A DNA stretch of 64,000 nt. Source: Leuctra nigra (taxonomy: Eukaryota; Arthropoda; Insecta; Plecoptera; Leuctridae). The stretch lies in NCBI GenBank assembly GCA_934045905.1, contig OW203762.1:51981411-52045410 (forward strand), given 5' to 3'. Each line of letters begins with the position of its first letter. The stretch's first letter is position 1. This document shows positions 1 to 11,600 of the stretch, piece after piece. The notes beneath the pieces were generated by a model, which worked only from the letters and a program-made list of their open reading frames with translations, searched no databases and had not been told where the DNA came from. A program made the position numbers and the translations under genes.

Positions 1-360
1 CACAGATCGGATGCAGACAACTTTAGTAAGGATTTCATTTACCATTAGGTATGCTTGAACTGAGAATTTTAAGAAGGATCTCAAGAATTTTTACATAGGT
101 GTTGATTTTGTTGCGGAAAATTACTTTCCATCTGTTCCAGAAGATGCGATTGTTTTAATGGAGGCATTTCACGTTTGAAGACAGTGAGAAAATCATCCCG
201 ACTATGCAAATAAACTCAAATATTTATTATGATTGCCAATTATTATCTCAAACTACTGTTATCAATTGATCAATGTTGTTATCTGATGAACTGATTTATT
301 TAATTCCAAAGATTTTTTTATTTGATTTTGGATAAAAATTACATTTTAATTGTTTACCTA

Positions 361-375
361 GTGTGATACCCACTT
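361..375 (+). repeat. Solo copy of the MITE terminal motif
   Basis: GTGTGATACCCACTT at this place repeats the right end and right flank of the element at 549-892, where GTGTGATACCCACTT also occurs at 885-899. It may be a decayed second copy, or the element may have its true end further out than the TA I propose. No partner inverted repeat was found to the left. Confidence 0.45.
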
Positions 376-548
376 CACAAAACTGTAATACGTTTGTAAC
401 CAGCCTGGTAATCCTGTTAGGTCAAAATTTAAATTTTTGAAACAAACCCAAACTCACGAAACCCCTTTTTTTAATTTCCCAGAAACTATGTCGGATTTAT
501 GTTATTCTTAAATCCCTTGGTTCATTTGTATAATACAGCTTAAAGCCC

Positions 549-892
549 TATCACACTGAGTTGCAACCCATGTATGGAACCGGCGGTTGGAAAATATGGT
601 TGGCCGCGCATGTGGAGAGACTGAATTTGGTCAACCCACGGGTTGGTTTGAAAAATAGAGAAGCCTCTATTTTTCCGGTTCCAACAATTTGTTGTGGTAC
701 CACGTGACGTGAACTGACCAATAGGGAGTAACCGGAAACGGTGCTTTCTGGGCAACTCAGAGTGTCAATTGTGAACCAACCAACATCAACCCAACCAAAC
801 AGTTGCGTGTGATAGGCTTTTGCCTCTGTTTGCAAAAAAGTTTCCATACGAGAGTTCCAACCACGGGTTGCAACTTGCAACTCAGTGTGATA
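549..892. mobile_element. MITE-like element with terminal inverted repeats
   Basis: The left end reads TATCACACTGAGTTGCAA and the right end is its exact reverse complement. The similarity continues inward imperfectly (GTTGCAACCC followed by TGGAAC on both arms). The element is about 344 bp, has no transposase frame, and is bounded by TA on both sides, so a TA target duplication is plausible. It is a non-autonomous DNA transposon inside the homer intron. The superfamily is not determined. Confidence 0.75.
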
Positions 893-964
893 CCCACTTT
901 ATAAACATACATTTCTGAAGTTACATTCAAAAATTTCTATATTCACAATTGTTTTGAATTTCAG

Positions 965-1134
965 GCAGCACTGACGCGGCAGCTGAATTACGCAAGGAGC
1001 TGCAATCTTTGCGATCGCGAGTTGAAAGCCTCGACATCGAGTTGAAAATGAAGGATGAAGAGTTGAAGAGGTTGAGTAAACCGGTGTCCCACCAACACGA
1101 GCCGCTGTCTCGCTCCCAAGAAGAGCGATGCAAG
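965..1134 (+). CDS. homer: Homer-like coiled-coil protein, penultimate coding exon
   Basis: The exon lies between acceptor TTTCAG (ending 964) and donor AAG|GTACGA (1135). It enters with two bases of a split codon and reads 56 codons, ending in phase 0. The peptide begins STDAAELRKELQSLRSRVES and is a charged heptad-type coiled coil with no proline until the last third. It joins in frame to the exon at 1975. Homer proteins bind Ca-signalling partners through an N-terminal EVH1 domain and tetramerise through a C-terminal coiled coil; only the coiled-coil end is in this window, so the identity rests on the next exon. Another coiled-coil protein remains possible. Confidence 0.65.
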
Positions 1135-1974
1135 GTACGAGTAGGAACATTATTGGCAGAATGTAGGTATATAGAACCAAATATATGTGTGATGCAAGGT
1201 AAGCACAAAAACAACTGTGGAATGAAGCATACCTACCTCTAGGTTGACCAATAGTTAATGTGAAAAGTGTTGATGAGCAAGCATGGATGAAAAGCTGGTA
1301 GCTATGGCAAACTAAATTTGTTCTTTAGCCTTATAGTAGCTAATAGCTATTTATTATAAATGTATTATGTAGGAAAATGTGGAAATTTTGACATGTCAGC
1401 CCTTTTCAATTTTTGCTATTTTAAATATACACTATATACATGACGTAACATTGGTATAGGCTTTAAAAAAAATTATTCTGAATGATGTTCATTGGTGGTC
1501 ACTCCCACTTCAGCTCAAATGAATAAATAAGTTATTTTCTGAAATTCAGTGTTTATTAGTGTGAAGTCAGTACATACACCGTTATTTGTTTCTTATTCTA
1601 GTCTGTATACCAGTCACATACCCAAGCAGCAAAGCCAAACAAATGTTATATTTACAGACATCTAGAAATTTAAACTTTGGTTGTATTGATTGATGTCATA
1701 ATATACCTTCCCTGTTCTAGATATCTACCAAAATCATGATCAGATCACTTCTGTAGATCTAATAAATTGTTGTATAGACACCAAAATATATCAAATTTAT
1801 CGAAGTAATCCATTTACCTTGGTGTGTGCTCCCCGGACCCACACTGGGCTAGGCTGCCCTCCCGTCTCCCACATTGTGCTCTTGGATATTGTCATTCTTT
1901 TTCAATTTAGAAATATAACACCCCACTCCTGCAAGCTTGTTTAATAAATAATAATATATAATTTTGTTTGTTAG
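1135..1974 (+). other. Last intron of the homer-like gene
   Basis: The intron is 840 bp, AT-rich, with donor GTACGA and acceptor TTGTTAG. I see no coding exon or clear repeat in it. Confidence 0.6.
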
Positions 1975-2160
1975 AACCTGGAGCAAGAAAATGCTGAGCT
2001 TCAGGCTGGCGTATCGTTGGCCCAAGCTCAGTTGGAGACGGCAATATCTGCACAGGAATCGCAGCGCAGAGTTCTGGACACTCTTAATGCTCAGCTGGCG
2101 TCGCGCATCCAGGAGTTGGCCGGCATCCATCGAGAGATCAACACGGCATTACAGACATGA
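1975..2160 (+). CDS. homer: Homer-like coiled-coil protein, terminal exon
   Basis: After acceptor TTGTTAG the frame continues in phase 0 for 61 codons to TGA at 2158-2160. It starts NLEQENAELQAGVSLAQAQL and ends ASRIQELAGIHREINTALQT. The last 33 residues can be lined up, from memory, with the C-terminal zipper of vertebrate Homer1 (TLLEILDGKIFELTELRDNL): the E..R..L.TL...L...I.EL spacing is kept. That makes Homer the best guess for a protein ending in a coiled coil of this kind. The gene converges on KGD4, which ends 2.6 kb away on the other strand. Coding status is near certain; the family name is moderate. Confidence 0.68.
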   Translation, partial: NLEQENAELQAGVSLAQAQLETAISAQESQRRVLDTLNAQLASRIQELAGIHREINTALQT

Positions 2161-2674
2161 AACACAGCCCCTGGGTACTGGTCCATGGTCTAACCTCCTG
2201 ACGGCTTTGCACAGCACTAGCAACTAACTGAATCTCTCTTTCCGGCTGCTGGGGAGTTTTAAGTCGGGTACTTAGGGCCAAGACTTAAACGAATCTTCAT
2301 TTTAGAAACTAGTATTATAATAGGCCTATATTAGTCAGTTACAGGGATTTATGCCGATTTGTACTTAGGTTCTACCTTGAGGTTTTCATATTGTTTCGAG
2401 CTTAATTCATTTGATATTTTATTTTCTATCTACCGAGTACCTACCGATATATTATTTACAAATACCTCGATTGGTTTTAATATTTATAGATTTTCATTTA
2501 ACTTAGAAATATGGGTTTGTCAAGCCCGAACTAACATTGGCATTGCTATATGCACAAACGTGAGCACAATCGGGTTTAATTTTAAATTGCCAGCTCATGA
2601 TATTTACATGTGATGGAATTTAGCTCAAAACTTAACATTTTTATCAGCGTCGGTGAAATTTGTCAAGAATTCAA

Positions 2675-2740
2675 AATAAAATCAGTAGTTTCTCTTACAT
2701 TTAAGCCAAAACATAGTTTGTTTTTGGCTGGCCAAATAAA
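2675..2740 (+). terminator. Polyadenylation signals of the homer-like gene
   Basis: AATAAA occurs at 2675-2680 and again at 2735-2740, 515 and 575 bases after the stop codon. Either could end the transcript. There is no transcript evidence. Confidence 0.4.
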
Positions 2741-4667
2741 GTTCACATGTGAAACTAGCTTAGAAGTGGAGTGAATCTTTTAACATTATTGTGTGCAATT
2801 ACGAATTATTATAGGGCAGCATAGTTGATGAGAGGCGGACGAAAATACTTACTCAGCGGAAAGTTTGATGGCTACCTAGGTTACCTTTCTTACTGTACAA
2901 TATTAATTAAGTATGAAAGTAGCTTGGGGAGTTGTTGACTACATATTACAAATGAATTTAATAGGCATTTAACTCCATTTGCAACAAATACAGCAGGATC
3001 CGACAACATGAGTGAAATAATTCAAGGTCAAATCGAAGTATTATGATGTTATGAAATATGTGGCATCTTCTGCAATGTATATAGATGCATATAATGTGTT
3101 GAGGACATTCTGATGGCAAGAGTGAGGACTAAGAAAATACTATATAATACTCAAAAATATGAATTACAATATCGTAAGCAATAGGCTCGATGTTTGTTAT
3201 ATTATGAGAACTGCAACTCTTGCTTTAGATTATGCAGCATCAAGCATAACATTCCAAACGGGGAATTAATTACTAATGAAAAATATATAATCAAGTTTCT
3301 TCAATTATTCAGTGCCCCACTGCCAATTAGTTTATGATGGTGCATATTTTATTATAATAATAGTTAGGTATGCCATAACAGCTGTTCTCAAGCACAATAT
3401 AATAACTTGCACATTATACTGTTTATTTTTTGGTAGAAAGAGAACTGTATTTAGAGGGGATCCATCAGTCATCAGCAGCCGTGACCAGATAACATTTTAA
3501 TGATGTGTGACTTGTTCCATATTCCAAGCTAATCGGACATTGGTTGGAAAACAAATTCCACAAACATAGATAGTACAACTATTAACTACAATAATTAATA
3601 TCTGAGAAGTAATTATCACTTGACTGATATTGACTTATTGTGATTTACATAAGAATTATCATAAACTTGTTAATTTTATTTGTGTGGTCAATATTTCCAA
3701 CTCGGCTTTTCAATAGAATTGAGTTATTCTTCATGTTGACACGTGATTTAGTACATAAAAATAATATTAACAAGTTTCTGTACAGTGACATTCAGGAGTT
3801 GCGACTCCTGGTGACTGCACATAGGTAGATAATTAATTTGAATACAAAAGATTTCAATTTCTTAATTACTTTTCAGCTTGCAATTGCAGTGGTTTAAAAG
3901 TATCTACCTATCTTTCTGATTCTTGTTTATCTACAGTAAAGTCAACTCTTAACAACAAAGATTTTAAAGAGGATACTGTATGACATGGTATGACTTAGCA
4001 ATTTGCATTCAGCTGCATTGGGCTGAAAACAAATCAGAATTTTTGTTTTAGTAATATTATATAACAGATAGCAGAAAACACCCATATTTATCAATTATGT
4101 AGGTGTTCCGCATTGCAGCACTAGACTCCATTCCATCTGGATTTTTTCTATGTAAAAGATCAGGATTTGGTCCTAATCTGGCTGACCAACTCCTTGAGAA
4201 ATGGAGAATAGGAGCGGTATATACGTGTAATGACTACTACTGGCAAGGAACCTCGAACCTGTTCAAACTTAACATGTATTATTACATTTAACATTTGTTA
4301 GAAATGTTTTAGACATTTATAAAAATTGCACATTAGGTAACATGTAGAAAGGAGGAGTAGATATGTTTATTATTGTCAACAATGATTGGCAGGTGCCAAC
4401 TCGTTTTAATCTGTGAAACTTATTTTATAATCTTCCATGACATTGGATTGGTATATATGACTGTAAAACTATGTATCATTGTTGGTTGGATTGGAGTATA
4501 CAAGTCGAAAATTTATTTTTGGATTTTATTATAACCACTCCATCCATGATTGCCTCTTGCCTCGTCCCACCATAGCATTTTGAATCCCTGTTGACAGGTT
4601 GGAATAAGGATTAAATTGAATTGAGGACTCATGAGCTCTCATTGTATTAAGACTTAGTAAGATACAG
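2741..4667. other. Convergent intergenic region, homer to KGD4
   Basis: This AT-rich stretch holds no convincing exon on either strand. Open frames in it are short, with no recognisable domain or good splice context. Repeated AGGTA and TACCT motifs appear as single copies, without an array. Confidence 0.5.
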
Positions 4668-4673
4668 TTTTAT
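4668..4673 (-). terminator. Polyadenylation signal of KGD4
   Basis: On the minus strand this is AATAAA, 80 bases after the KGD4 stop codon. It is the first such hexamer downstream, which would give a short 3' UTR. Confidence 0.45.
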
Positions 4674-4752
4674 TATGTGTAACAATCAATCTACCTAATT
4701 AACACTGATTTAAATAATCTTAAATTCTGTACATATTGCAGTATTCAGGACA

Positions 4753-4770
4753 TCATTCTGGACCTCCTCT
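4753..4770 (-). CDS. KGD4: KGD4 exon 4 (18-nt coding part)
   Basis: After the acceptor TTTTTTCCAG this exon codes RGGPE and TGA only. The preceding exon ends on a complete codon (AAC), so phase 0 fits. The five residues are the conserved end of the family, which makes the tiny exon believable. Confidence 0.9.
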   Translation of the reverse strand, partial: RGGPE

Positions 4771-6333
4771 CTGGAAAAAAAGGAAATAATTAGGTTCATT
4801 CATTAGCTCAATGGCATAGGTACTGCCAGAAGCAAATGTTTTCTAAAATTAATTTACATTTCGATTTGTAATCGAGTTCAGCTGATATTATGAAGCAAAA
4901 GTAAAACGACTCTTAAAACTGAAACCTTTTTTTTATAAAAAAATTATAAATTAGGTACACTCCCCCAAATAATAAACGGTATTCGAAAGATAATGAATTG
5001 ACTGATTAAGGTTTGATGGGATCATCCCATGAAGTCAGTGTTAACGCATTATCTAACTAATTTAGGTGAGCTCTGATTTCATTGATAATAACAAGGATTG
5101 ATTGTCAAGGAACCGGCCCAGCAGCCAATACGTTTTGTACCAAGTACCGTTTATTATTTGGGGGAGTGTACCCACCTAATAATAAAAGCTAGTAGGTACC
5201 TATGTATATTAGAGAGCTACTGTGCACATAACATCCCTGTCTCGCCATCATAAAATTGAGGAACAATTCTCCATAACAGTTTTCAATAGGTAATTACGAT
5301 TTTAAGACTTTTCCATTAAAGAACATACCCCCAAAGACACCTTAGCGAGGCAGTGGGATTTGTGTTCATGAGTGATAGATACCTACACTGGACTAACAGA
5401 TTCCCACGCCTGAGAAGACAAGCCAGTGTGCGGCCACAAACAAAGAGCAGCCAACAGAGTCGTCCTAGTTCCATGCCTTCCCCAATTTGCGAAACTGGCC
5501 TCAGTCCACCCTGGAACGTCTCATCCCTCAAAACGAACATCCGCATCGGATACCATCGGCCCGAGAGCGACACCCATCTGGTCCGACCCAATTCTAGACT
5601 GGCCTTCCCACCAGTTACTACCTAGACTCCACCAGACTTTGGTGCGCTCTTGATTTTAAACAATTTTGTTTTTCCTTAAAATAATATTAATCTAATAAAA
5701 TCCATCTACTAGTCTCATGAATCTCTCTCAAATCAACCTTATGAACCATTAAAGGTAGTTTTCTTACGTTTATATACTCAATCTCCTTTTCATCAATGAG
5801 TTGTCTTCGGTATCGATGGGGCAACTGGAAGTCTTCAATAGTTGGCTGAGCAGGAGCCTTCAGAGATCGTTTTGGAGGTGCTGTCCCCGATGCAGCCACC
5901 ACAGGGGGAGCAGATGGACCACTGGAGCCAGAACTGCGGGGATCTACAGAACAGAAATAGTATGGTTACGGAACACGCGTTTACAAGCGACTACCAAACA
6001 CACCGTACTGATTAGTTGAAAACAATAGGTACGACATTTATAAGATTTGTGTGTCTAACTTCCTAAATAGGTTGGTTTACAAATCATCTTCTGTAGTAGT
6101 AGGGTATTTGAGAACAAATTGGTAACTCACCATCTCTAGGCAGTCCTCCTTTGCGAAACTTGATCAAGGGTATATGTGGCCGGACTGACTGGAAACGAGA
6201 AAAGCGGTTACAGAGATTCTCATATAACCACAATATTACATTTTTTATATTAAAATCTTGCACTATTTATTGCAAAGACAAAAATAAAGAAACTACTCAC
6301 TTGCCAGGCTCTTGCAGTTACCATTCCAGCCAT
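4753..6333 (-). CDS. KGD4: KGD4 / MRPS36, 2-oxoglutarate dehydrogenase subunit 4 (complete, 4 exons)
   Basis: Four exons join in frame (6333-6301, 6188-6131, 5943-5768, 4770-4753) into a 94-residue protein; the human protein is 103 residues. Two blocks identify the family: SVRPHIPLIKF at residues 12-22, and LPHRYRRQLIDEKEIEYIN followed by the terminal RGGPE at 71-94, like the human YRRKL...EMEFIQRGGPE end. The middle (32-70) is a low-complexity Ser/Pro/Ala linker. The N-terminus is basic with no acidic residue until position 30, as expected for mitochondrial import. KGD4 sits in the mitochondrial matrix and tethers the E3 component (DLD) to the E1-E2 core of the 2-oxoglutarate dehydrogenase complex; it was once listed as ribosomal protein S36. 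All introns have GT-AG ends. It lies downstream of the ADAMTSL gene on the same strand. Confidence 0.92.
4955..5171. mobile_element. MITE with 27-bp perfect inverted repeats, in KGD4 intron 3
   Basis: The left end, starting GTACACTCCCCCAAATAATA, is matched over 27 bp by the reverse complement ending at 5171. There is no coding capacity. The interior carries a segment (TTGACAATCAATCCTTGTTA on the minus strand) that is also found in the element at 59931-60144. TA at both borders suggests a TA target site. Confidence 0.88.
5768..5943 (-). CDS. KGD4: KGD4 exon 3
   Basis: The acceptor is TTCTGTAG and the donor AAC|GTAAGA. The exon is 176 nt and enters with two bases that complete the split Asp31 codon. 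It codes the Ser/Pro/Ala linker and the core LPHRYRRQL...KEIEYIN block. Confidence 0.93.
6131..6188 (-). CDS. KGD4: KGD4 exon 2
   Basis: The acceptor is GTTTCCAG and the donor GATG|GTGAGT. The exon is 58 nt and codes SVRPHIPLIKFRKGGLPRD plus one base of the next codon. The VRPHIPLIKF motif corresponds to the VKPHTPLIRF motif of vertebrate KGD4. Confidence 0.92.
6301..6333 (-). CDS. KGD4: KGD4 exon 1 (start)
   Basis: ATG at 6333 in the context ACAACAATGG has A at -3 and G at +4, an excellent start context. It codes MAGMVTARAWQ and ends at CAA|GTGAGT in phase 0. A second Met at codon 4 is a possible alternative start. Confidence 0.88.
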
Positions 6334-6440
6334 TGTTGTTTTTAAATCAACGCCTTCTAATCCAAGGTCTATAAATATTTCTCGTGCAAATAGCACTTAC
6401 GACGGGATTTCAGTTTGATATTCGGCGGGAAGGTTGAGAC
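6334..6440 (-). promoter_or_regulatory. Likely KGD4 promoter region
   Basis: Upstream of the start codon the minus strand has AATATTTATAG near 6375, a weak TATA-like stretch, and the plus strand has TTCGGCGGGAA at about 6420, which resembles an E2F-type site. Both are short matches and unproven. Confidence 0.25.
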
Positions 6441-8055
6441 GTGAAAGAAAACCACTGAAGATTGCCCAATAGATTGCCGCATCTTTTTTTCTTTCTCCGT
6501 TGGAGAAAGAATAGTATCCACTGTTTTTAGGAGTCCATTTACTTGTTGATTTGTACATGTAATTTTAGAACTATTACCTTTACCTATTTGAAATTTAATC
6601 CTTTGAATTATTGTTCAAAAATCAAAAGTTATGACGATATTATGTACTTAAGAAAAATTGCCGCAGGAATTTAAACGCCCCATCTACAACTCTTTTTCTG
6701 AGAGATTGGCCATAAATATTGTCACATCGCCAATGACGTGAATATGTTAATATAATAAATAAATACAATGATTAATTATATTATAAAAAAATGTATTGGG
6801 AGAAACGTTTCGAATGGTCTGTTCCCTCACTTATCAGGGATAGGTACTTAGACAAATTTACGAGAGAAAGAAAATCAAAGATTCGACAAGGGTCAAGCAG
6901 TTTGTTCCCGTGCAGTTCCTTGTGCACTGTGCAGGAGGATCAGAATCACTCAGGTCCTGCAGTTACGCCTGATCAGGATCCTGGATGTATTTTAATATGC
7001 ATCTTCTTATCTAAATGTAGGTATTGATAAAAAAAATAATGAGTTCACATAATATTATTGTTTCTGCCGATATCACATCACGAGCCACATGAAGGGTCAG
7101 GAAATAAATAAATGGAAATAAATGCCAATTTACTCTATTCTTAAAGGGGTTTTCTCAATCACTCACTCATAGTGGCTTCGTGTTGAACTGTGGAATTTGA
7201 TTACTTGACAATGCAAGTACATTTTAAATTGGGTTTAAAGTTCTACAGAAATAAAATAGCGGAAAAATGGGTGAGTAAGTAACGGATATAAAATAGTAAT
7301 TATAACGTTACAATAATTAATTATATTCAGGAAAAGACCATATATAATATTATAGTATCCCATATCACTGTCTTGTACTAATAAAAGAATAACTCATACG
7401 TTTTAAAATTTCGCTGAAATCCGCTTATAGTTATTTAAGTAGAATGTGGGTAAGCTCGGCGCGCATATCACTGGTTAAGTGGAATGTCGGTAGCCCCGGC
7501 ACAATTAACTCGATTGGAACCGAGCAGGGAAGTCATACCAACCAACCACCCTTCTTCATAACAAAACGAGTTCAAGTAGGATTATTGTGAAAAGGGTTGA
7601 GTAAAATGTAAATGTAATAAATACATAATAATACATGTTTGTTAAATGTAATTTAACTAATCGCATGAGAATTCGATGAAAATTGTTGAACAAAAATATT
7701 GGGATGTGAAAAAGGTTGTGTTGTACAGGAGTTTTAGACCTGCGTTATTATTAGATTATTAGAGCAAAGGCTACGGCCTTTTCATTTACATTATATCCAT
7801 GTTATTTTGTTATGTCATAAAACTTGTTCAAAGTGTACATTTTGTGCGGAAATATGTTAATAAATAATCCCAACAAAACGAACTAAGCCCATTAGTTTAC
7901 TACCCATTTTGACACCATAAACATGAACAATTATAATATTTTGAATATTTTATATTTTTACGATGTCAGTATCACAAATACATACATTCATTCATGAAAA
8001 GCAACAGGTAAAAACCACCTACAACATAGGAAATAAAGAGTCTCAATACTTGGTG
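6441..8055. other. Intergenic region between KGD4 and the ADAMTSL gene
   Basis: AT-rich sequence with no supported exon. The frame at 6791-7027 (plus) has no recognisable domain. I see no array or inverted-repeat element here. Confidence 0.45.
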
Positions 8056-8061
8056 TTTATT
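8056..8061 (-). terminator. Polyadenylation signal of the ADAMTSL gene
   Basis: AATAAA on the minus strand, about 445 bases after the stop codon at 8505. It is the first exact hexamer I find downstream, so the 3' UTR would end near 8.03 kb. Confidence 0.45.
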
Positions 8062-8504
8062 TTAAATACCGGTACATACAACTTATGATGCAGCAAATAT
8101 TCACAATTTATGCATAAGCCTAGTATAAACTTATTAAATTAATATATTAATATAATATAGAATAGAGTATAGATTTTTATACTACAGGCAAAGAAATGCA
8201 TTCCTTCACACAAATCGATGAGCTGGCCATTCAGTCTCTTAAAACATTCACTGTTTAAAGTCAAGTACGACTCTCACAACCACTATTCAAGATGTTCCTG
8301 TGGCTAATGCACTAAACGTCTGGTCCACTGCACTTATACATGTAGCAAAGTTGCGCAGATTCGAAATGAACTTAAGAAATTAACATGAACTATATTTGGC
8401 ACAGATACTAATTTAAAGCAGCAAAAGATGCACATTAATGATAACATTATAATGTGAGTTGGTGTGGCAAGGGAGTGGAGGTGAGTTGACCTTGAAGGTC
8501 GATA

Positions 8505-8617
8505 TTACGGTTTGTTTTCGCACGATATACAACATGAATTACGATAATACTTGTATCGACAGAGCCTTGACTGAACTACGAGATGACAGTTTGGGAACCT
8601 GTCCTGGCAGTCTGATC
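8505..8617 (-). CDS. loh: ADAMTSL exon 17: PLAC domain and stop
   Basis: After the acceptor GATTCCAG, two bases finish Gly826 and the exon codes [19 protein letters not shown], then [12 protein letters not shown] and ENKP before TAA at 8507-8505. Six cysteines in the PLAC spacing (C, C, C, CC, C) are all present. PLAC closes many ADAMTSL proteins, so the gene is complete at its 3' end. Confidence 0.93.
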
Positions 8618-11600
8618 CTGGAATCAAACAAGAACAAGTATAATATTAACCAGTTATTTAGTCTAAGTTAACACTTATGTATAATAGAGACACCTGTTAC
8701 GCGGGTGCTTAGGGCTTAAGCACCCATTGGAATTTATTATTAAAATATAAAGTGTTTGACATTTTCTCTGAAATCATTAAATTAAAATATTTATTTTCTA
8801 CTACAACTTCATTTTACAAAATACATTTTAAATGCAATTCAGTTATTAATACAAGTTATTAAATCCAAAGCTGAATGTTCGCAAAATCTTTTATCATAGT
8901 TTCAATAAGCCATCAATTTGGTACCTATATTAGCACTTTTGGGTCATTAAATGTTGAGATATTGAACTTTTTCCCAGAAACTTTACCCCAAACTCATAAA
9001 ATGCACCAAAAAAATAAATTGTGCTCTCACACAATAGTCCTCACACACACACTCCACTGTATTCTTTGAAGCATTATTTATCAGGACTTGACAATAGGTA
9101 CAGTAGCTACTTACCGTCATCGTCTATAGACCCTGGCTGTGCCTGGTCATCCACGCTGAGCACCACCGGGTCACTTTGTGACTCCGTATGAACTCTGTGG
9201 TGACTCGGTGACTGTGACTCGGTGTGAGATTTGAGATGACTCGGCTGCGGCTTGTGTTGGTCCGAGCAGTGATGCGCGTTGCATGTTCTCCGAGAAGAAG
9301 GCTCGTGCGTCTCGGAGCATTCCTCCGAGTTGCGAGTCTTCTCGTCCAGACACTTGACGTCGCGCCACTGCATTCCGTTACCACACTCTTTGGAACACTG
9401 AAAACATTTACGTTTTTCAGTATGTTAGGTTTTTTTTAATATAAATTTACATAACTAAAAATAATAAAATACGTCAAGTCAATATGTACGTGCAAGCATA
9501 CTAGGTACTACTGTATTCTATGCCACGTCCTAAAATAAGCAAATTTAAAATTATTGGGTTTGCCAAAGTTTCTCAAATAATGGAAAGATATGAAAGACGT
9601 ATGTTGGTAGCAACATACGAAAGAGAGTTTCACTGACCTGAGTCCAGTCAGATGTGAACCACTCGTGGCTGCAGCTCTTGACCTCACATCCACGCTCCAC
9701 TTCCGGCTTCAACAGCGTCGGACAGCTGGCGTCGGCAGTGACTCGATGTTGTCCACGCAAGAACGCCACGCAGATGACATTGCGAGTCTCTCGGCCCGGG
9801 CCACATCTACAACAGGAATGTTAATTAGCTTGTGCATTGTCTAGCGAGACGACTGTTTCTGTACAACAGCTTACCTCGAGGAGCAGTGTCCCCAGGGGCC
9901 GGCAAACCACTTGCCGCTGCATTGCTTGTCACTGGAGCATGCACGGCTTTCCTCGGGCCGGTTTGCAGGCTCGCATATCCCTGTGCAGACCACACGACGA
10001 GTTTGTACGCCGGTACCGCACGCTTCCGAACAGTGGCCAGTCCAGTCGGTAAACAGCCATGAAGCGTTTTCTAAATACACCAAACCACAACATGAGAATA
10101 TTAAAAAAGGAGATATTCATATGTACAAAATTTAGAATGAAGAATATAAGAAATACAAACAGCTTGAACTCACCCAGCTTGTCGGAGCAGTCTCGATCAG
10201 CCTGGCACGGCTCCTGCGCCCTCGGTCGATCCACGTCGAGACAATCCTCGAGCCTGGAGCTGAGACACTGCACCGTGCGTGATCGCGTTCCCGTGCCGCA
10301 CGTGGCCGAGCACTGAAACAAGATCCCGACGTCAGGTGGAAGCTGCTGGAATGCGCTGTGCAAGTCACACTGTGTTACTTACCACGCCCCACGCGCCGGC
10401 TTGCCACTGAGTGTCGGAGCACGGCTGCAGGAGACACGGCTGCGTCTTGGCGAGATGCAGCGGAGAGAGACAAGCGCCCTCGGCCACCTTCAGCGTCAGG
10501 GTCTGCGTGATCTCCTGCTTGCACATGATGTCGCGGTGTTGAATTCCGTCACCGCATGTCACCGAGCAAGCTGACCACTCTCCACCCACCCATCTGTAAA
10601 ACAACATATATCCATTGGCGTGCTGAAATTACTAACAAGGGGCTTGGAAATCTAAAGATCCACTCAGATGTCGCCAAATCGGTATCCCACTTCATGAAAA
10701 TTCTCACCAAATTTTTGGGGGAGGTAAGCACCCCCAAACCAATGTGGGGCTGAGGGTGGGCCCACCAACAAATGCAGATCTAGGCCGCACAGGCTATGAA
10801 AACTTTTGTCTATTTTTATGCAAATTGGACTTGAATTTTCGTAAATTTGATATTTCATCTTCTAAAACTGAATTTTTAAATGAATTTGCTTTTTGCTTAA
10901 TTTGCTTAATTTAAATATTTGAACTTACTCTGCCAGACACGGCTTGGCATTGCACCGCAGTGTCTGCGGGATGGGCTTCTCTTGAGTGCTGCATCGCTTG
11001 GCCGGGACAAGCTGGTTGTTGTGTTCGCGAACACACAGCACAATGCCAGTCTGCAGGCCTGGAACCATAATAGAGACATTGTTTCTGAGACGCAAGCAAG
11101 CAGACTTCAAGTAGAAGTACGGACATTATTCAATGGAGTTGCCAACTATATTTCATCTGAGGAGTCCTGAATTGGGTAATTTGTTCTTGCTCATGAATTT
11201 CTTCATTCCAGACGACATAATATGGAATTTATGAAATTATCAAAGTTACAATAAAAAGCTAATTCTTCAATACAATAGGTCATAGAATAGGTATAGCTTT
11301 TTCCAAGAACAAATTTATGAAGTCAAATTCATAATAATAATCATAATTCTTGAAAAAACTGTGTGAAGCTTCTTTTCATACAATTCGATGCTCATTTCCG
11401 GTTACCATTCGAATACTTAGGTAAAAAATCGCGAGAACCCCTTCCGTCCTAGTTAGAATTAGAAGTGGTTTCAATTTCTTTTTTGTAAAGTGTTGGACCC
11501 TATAGAAAGGATACCTCTCATATTATTAATTATACGTTTATACCTTCTCATATTGTTGACAGCAACTTCTGATTTCTTATACATCTTATCTTTCTTATCT

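Larger units (their letters stand above)
1..964 (+). other. Intron of the homer-like gene (3' part)
   Basis: This is AT-rich non-coding DNA that ends in the acceptor TTTCAG immediately before the coding exon at 965. It carries a short inverted-repeat element at 549-892 and a matching solo terminus at 361-375. No other coding segment with good splice sites was seen. The upstream exons of the gene, including any EVH1 domain, lie outside the window. Confidence 0.6.

Noticed and set aside
5316..5653. Overlapping frames within KGD4 intron 3
   Set aside because: They lie inside an intron defined by matching splice sites and show no domain.
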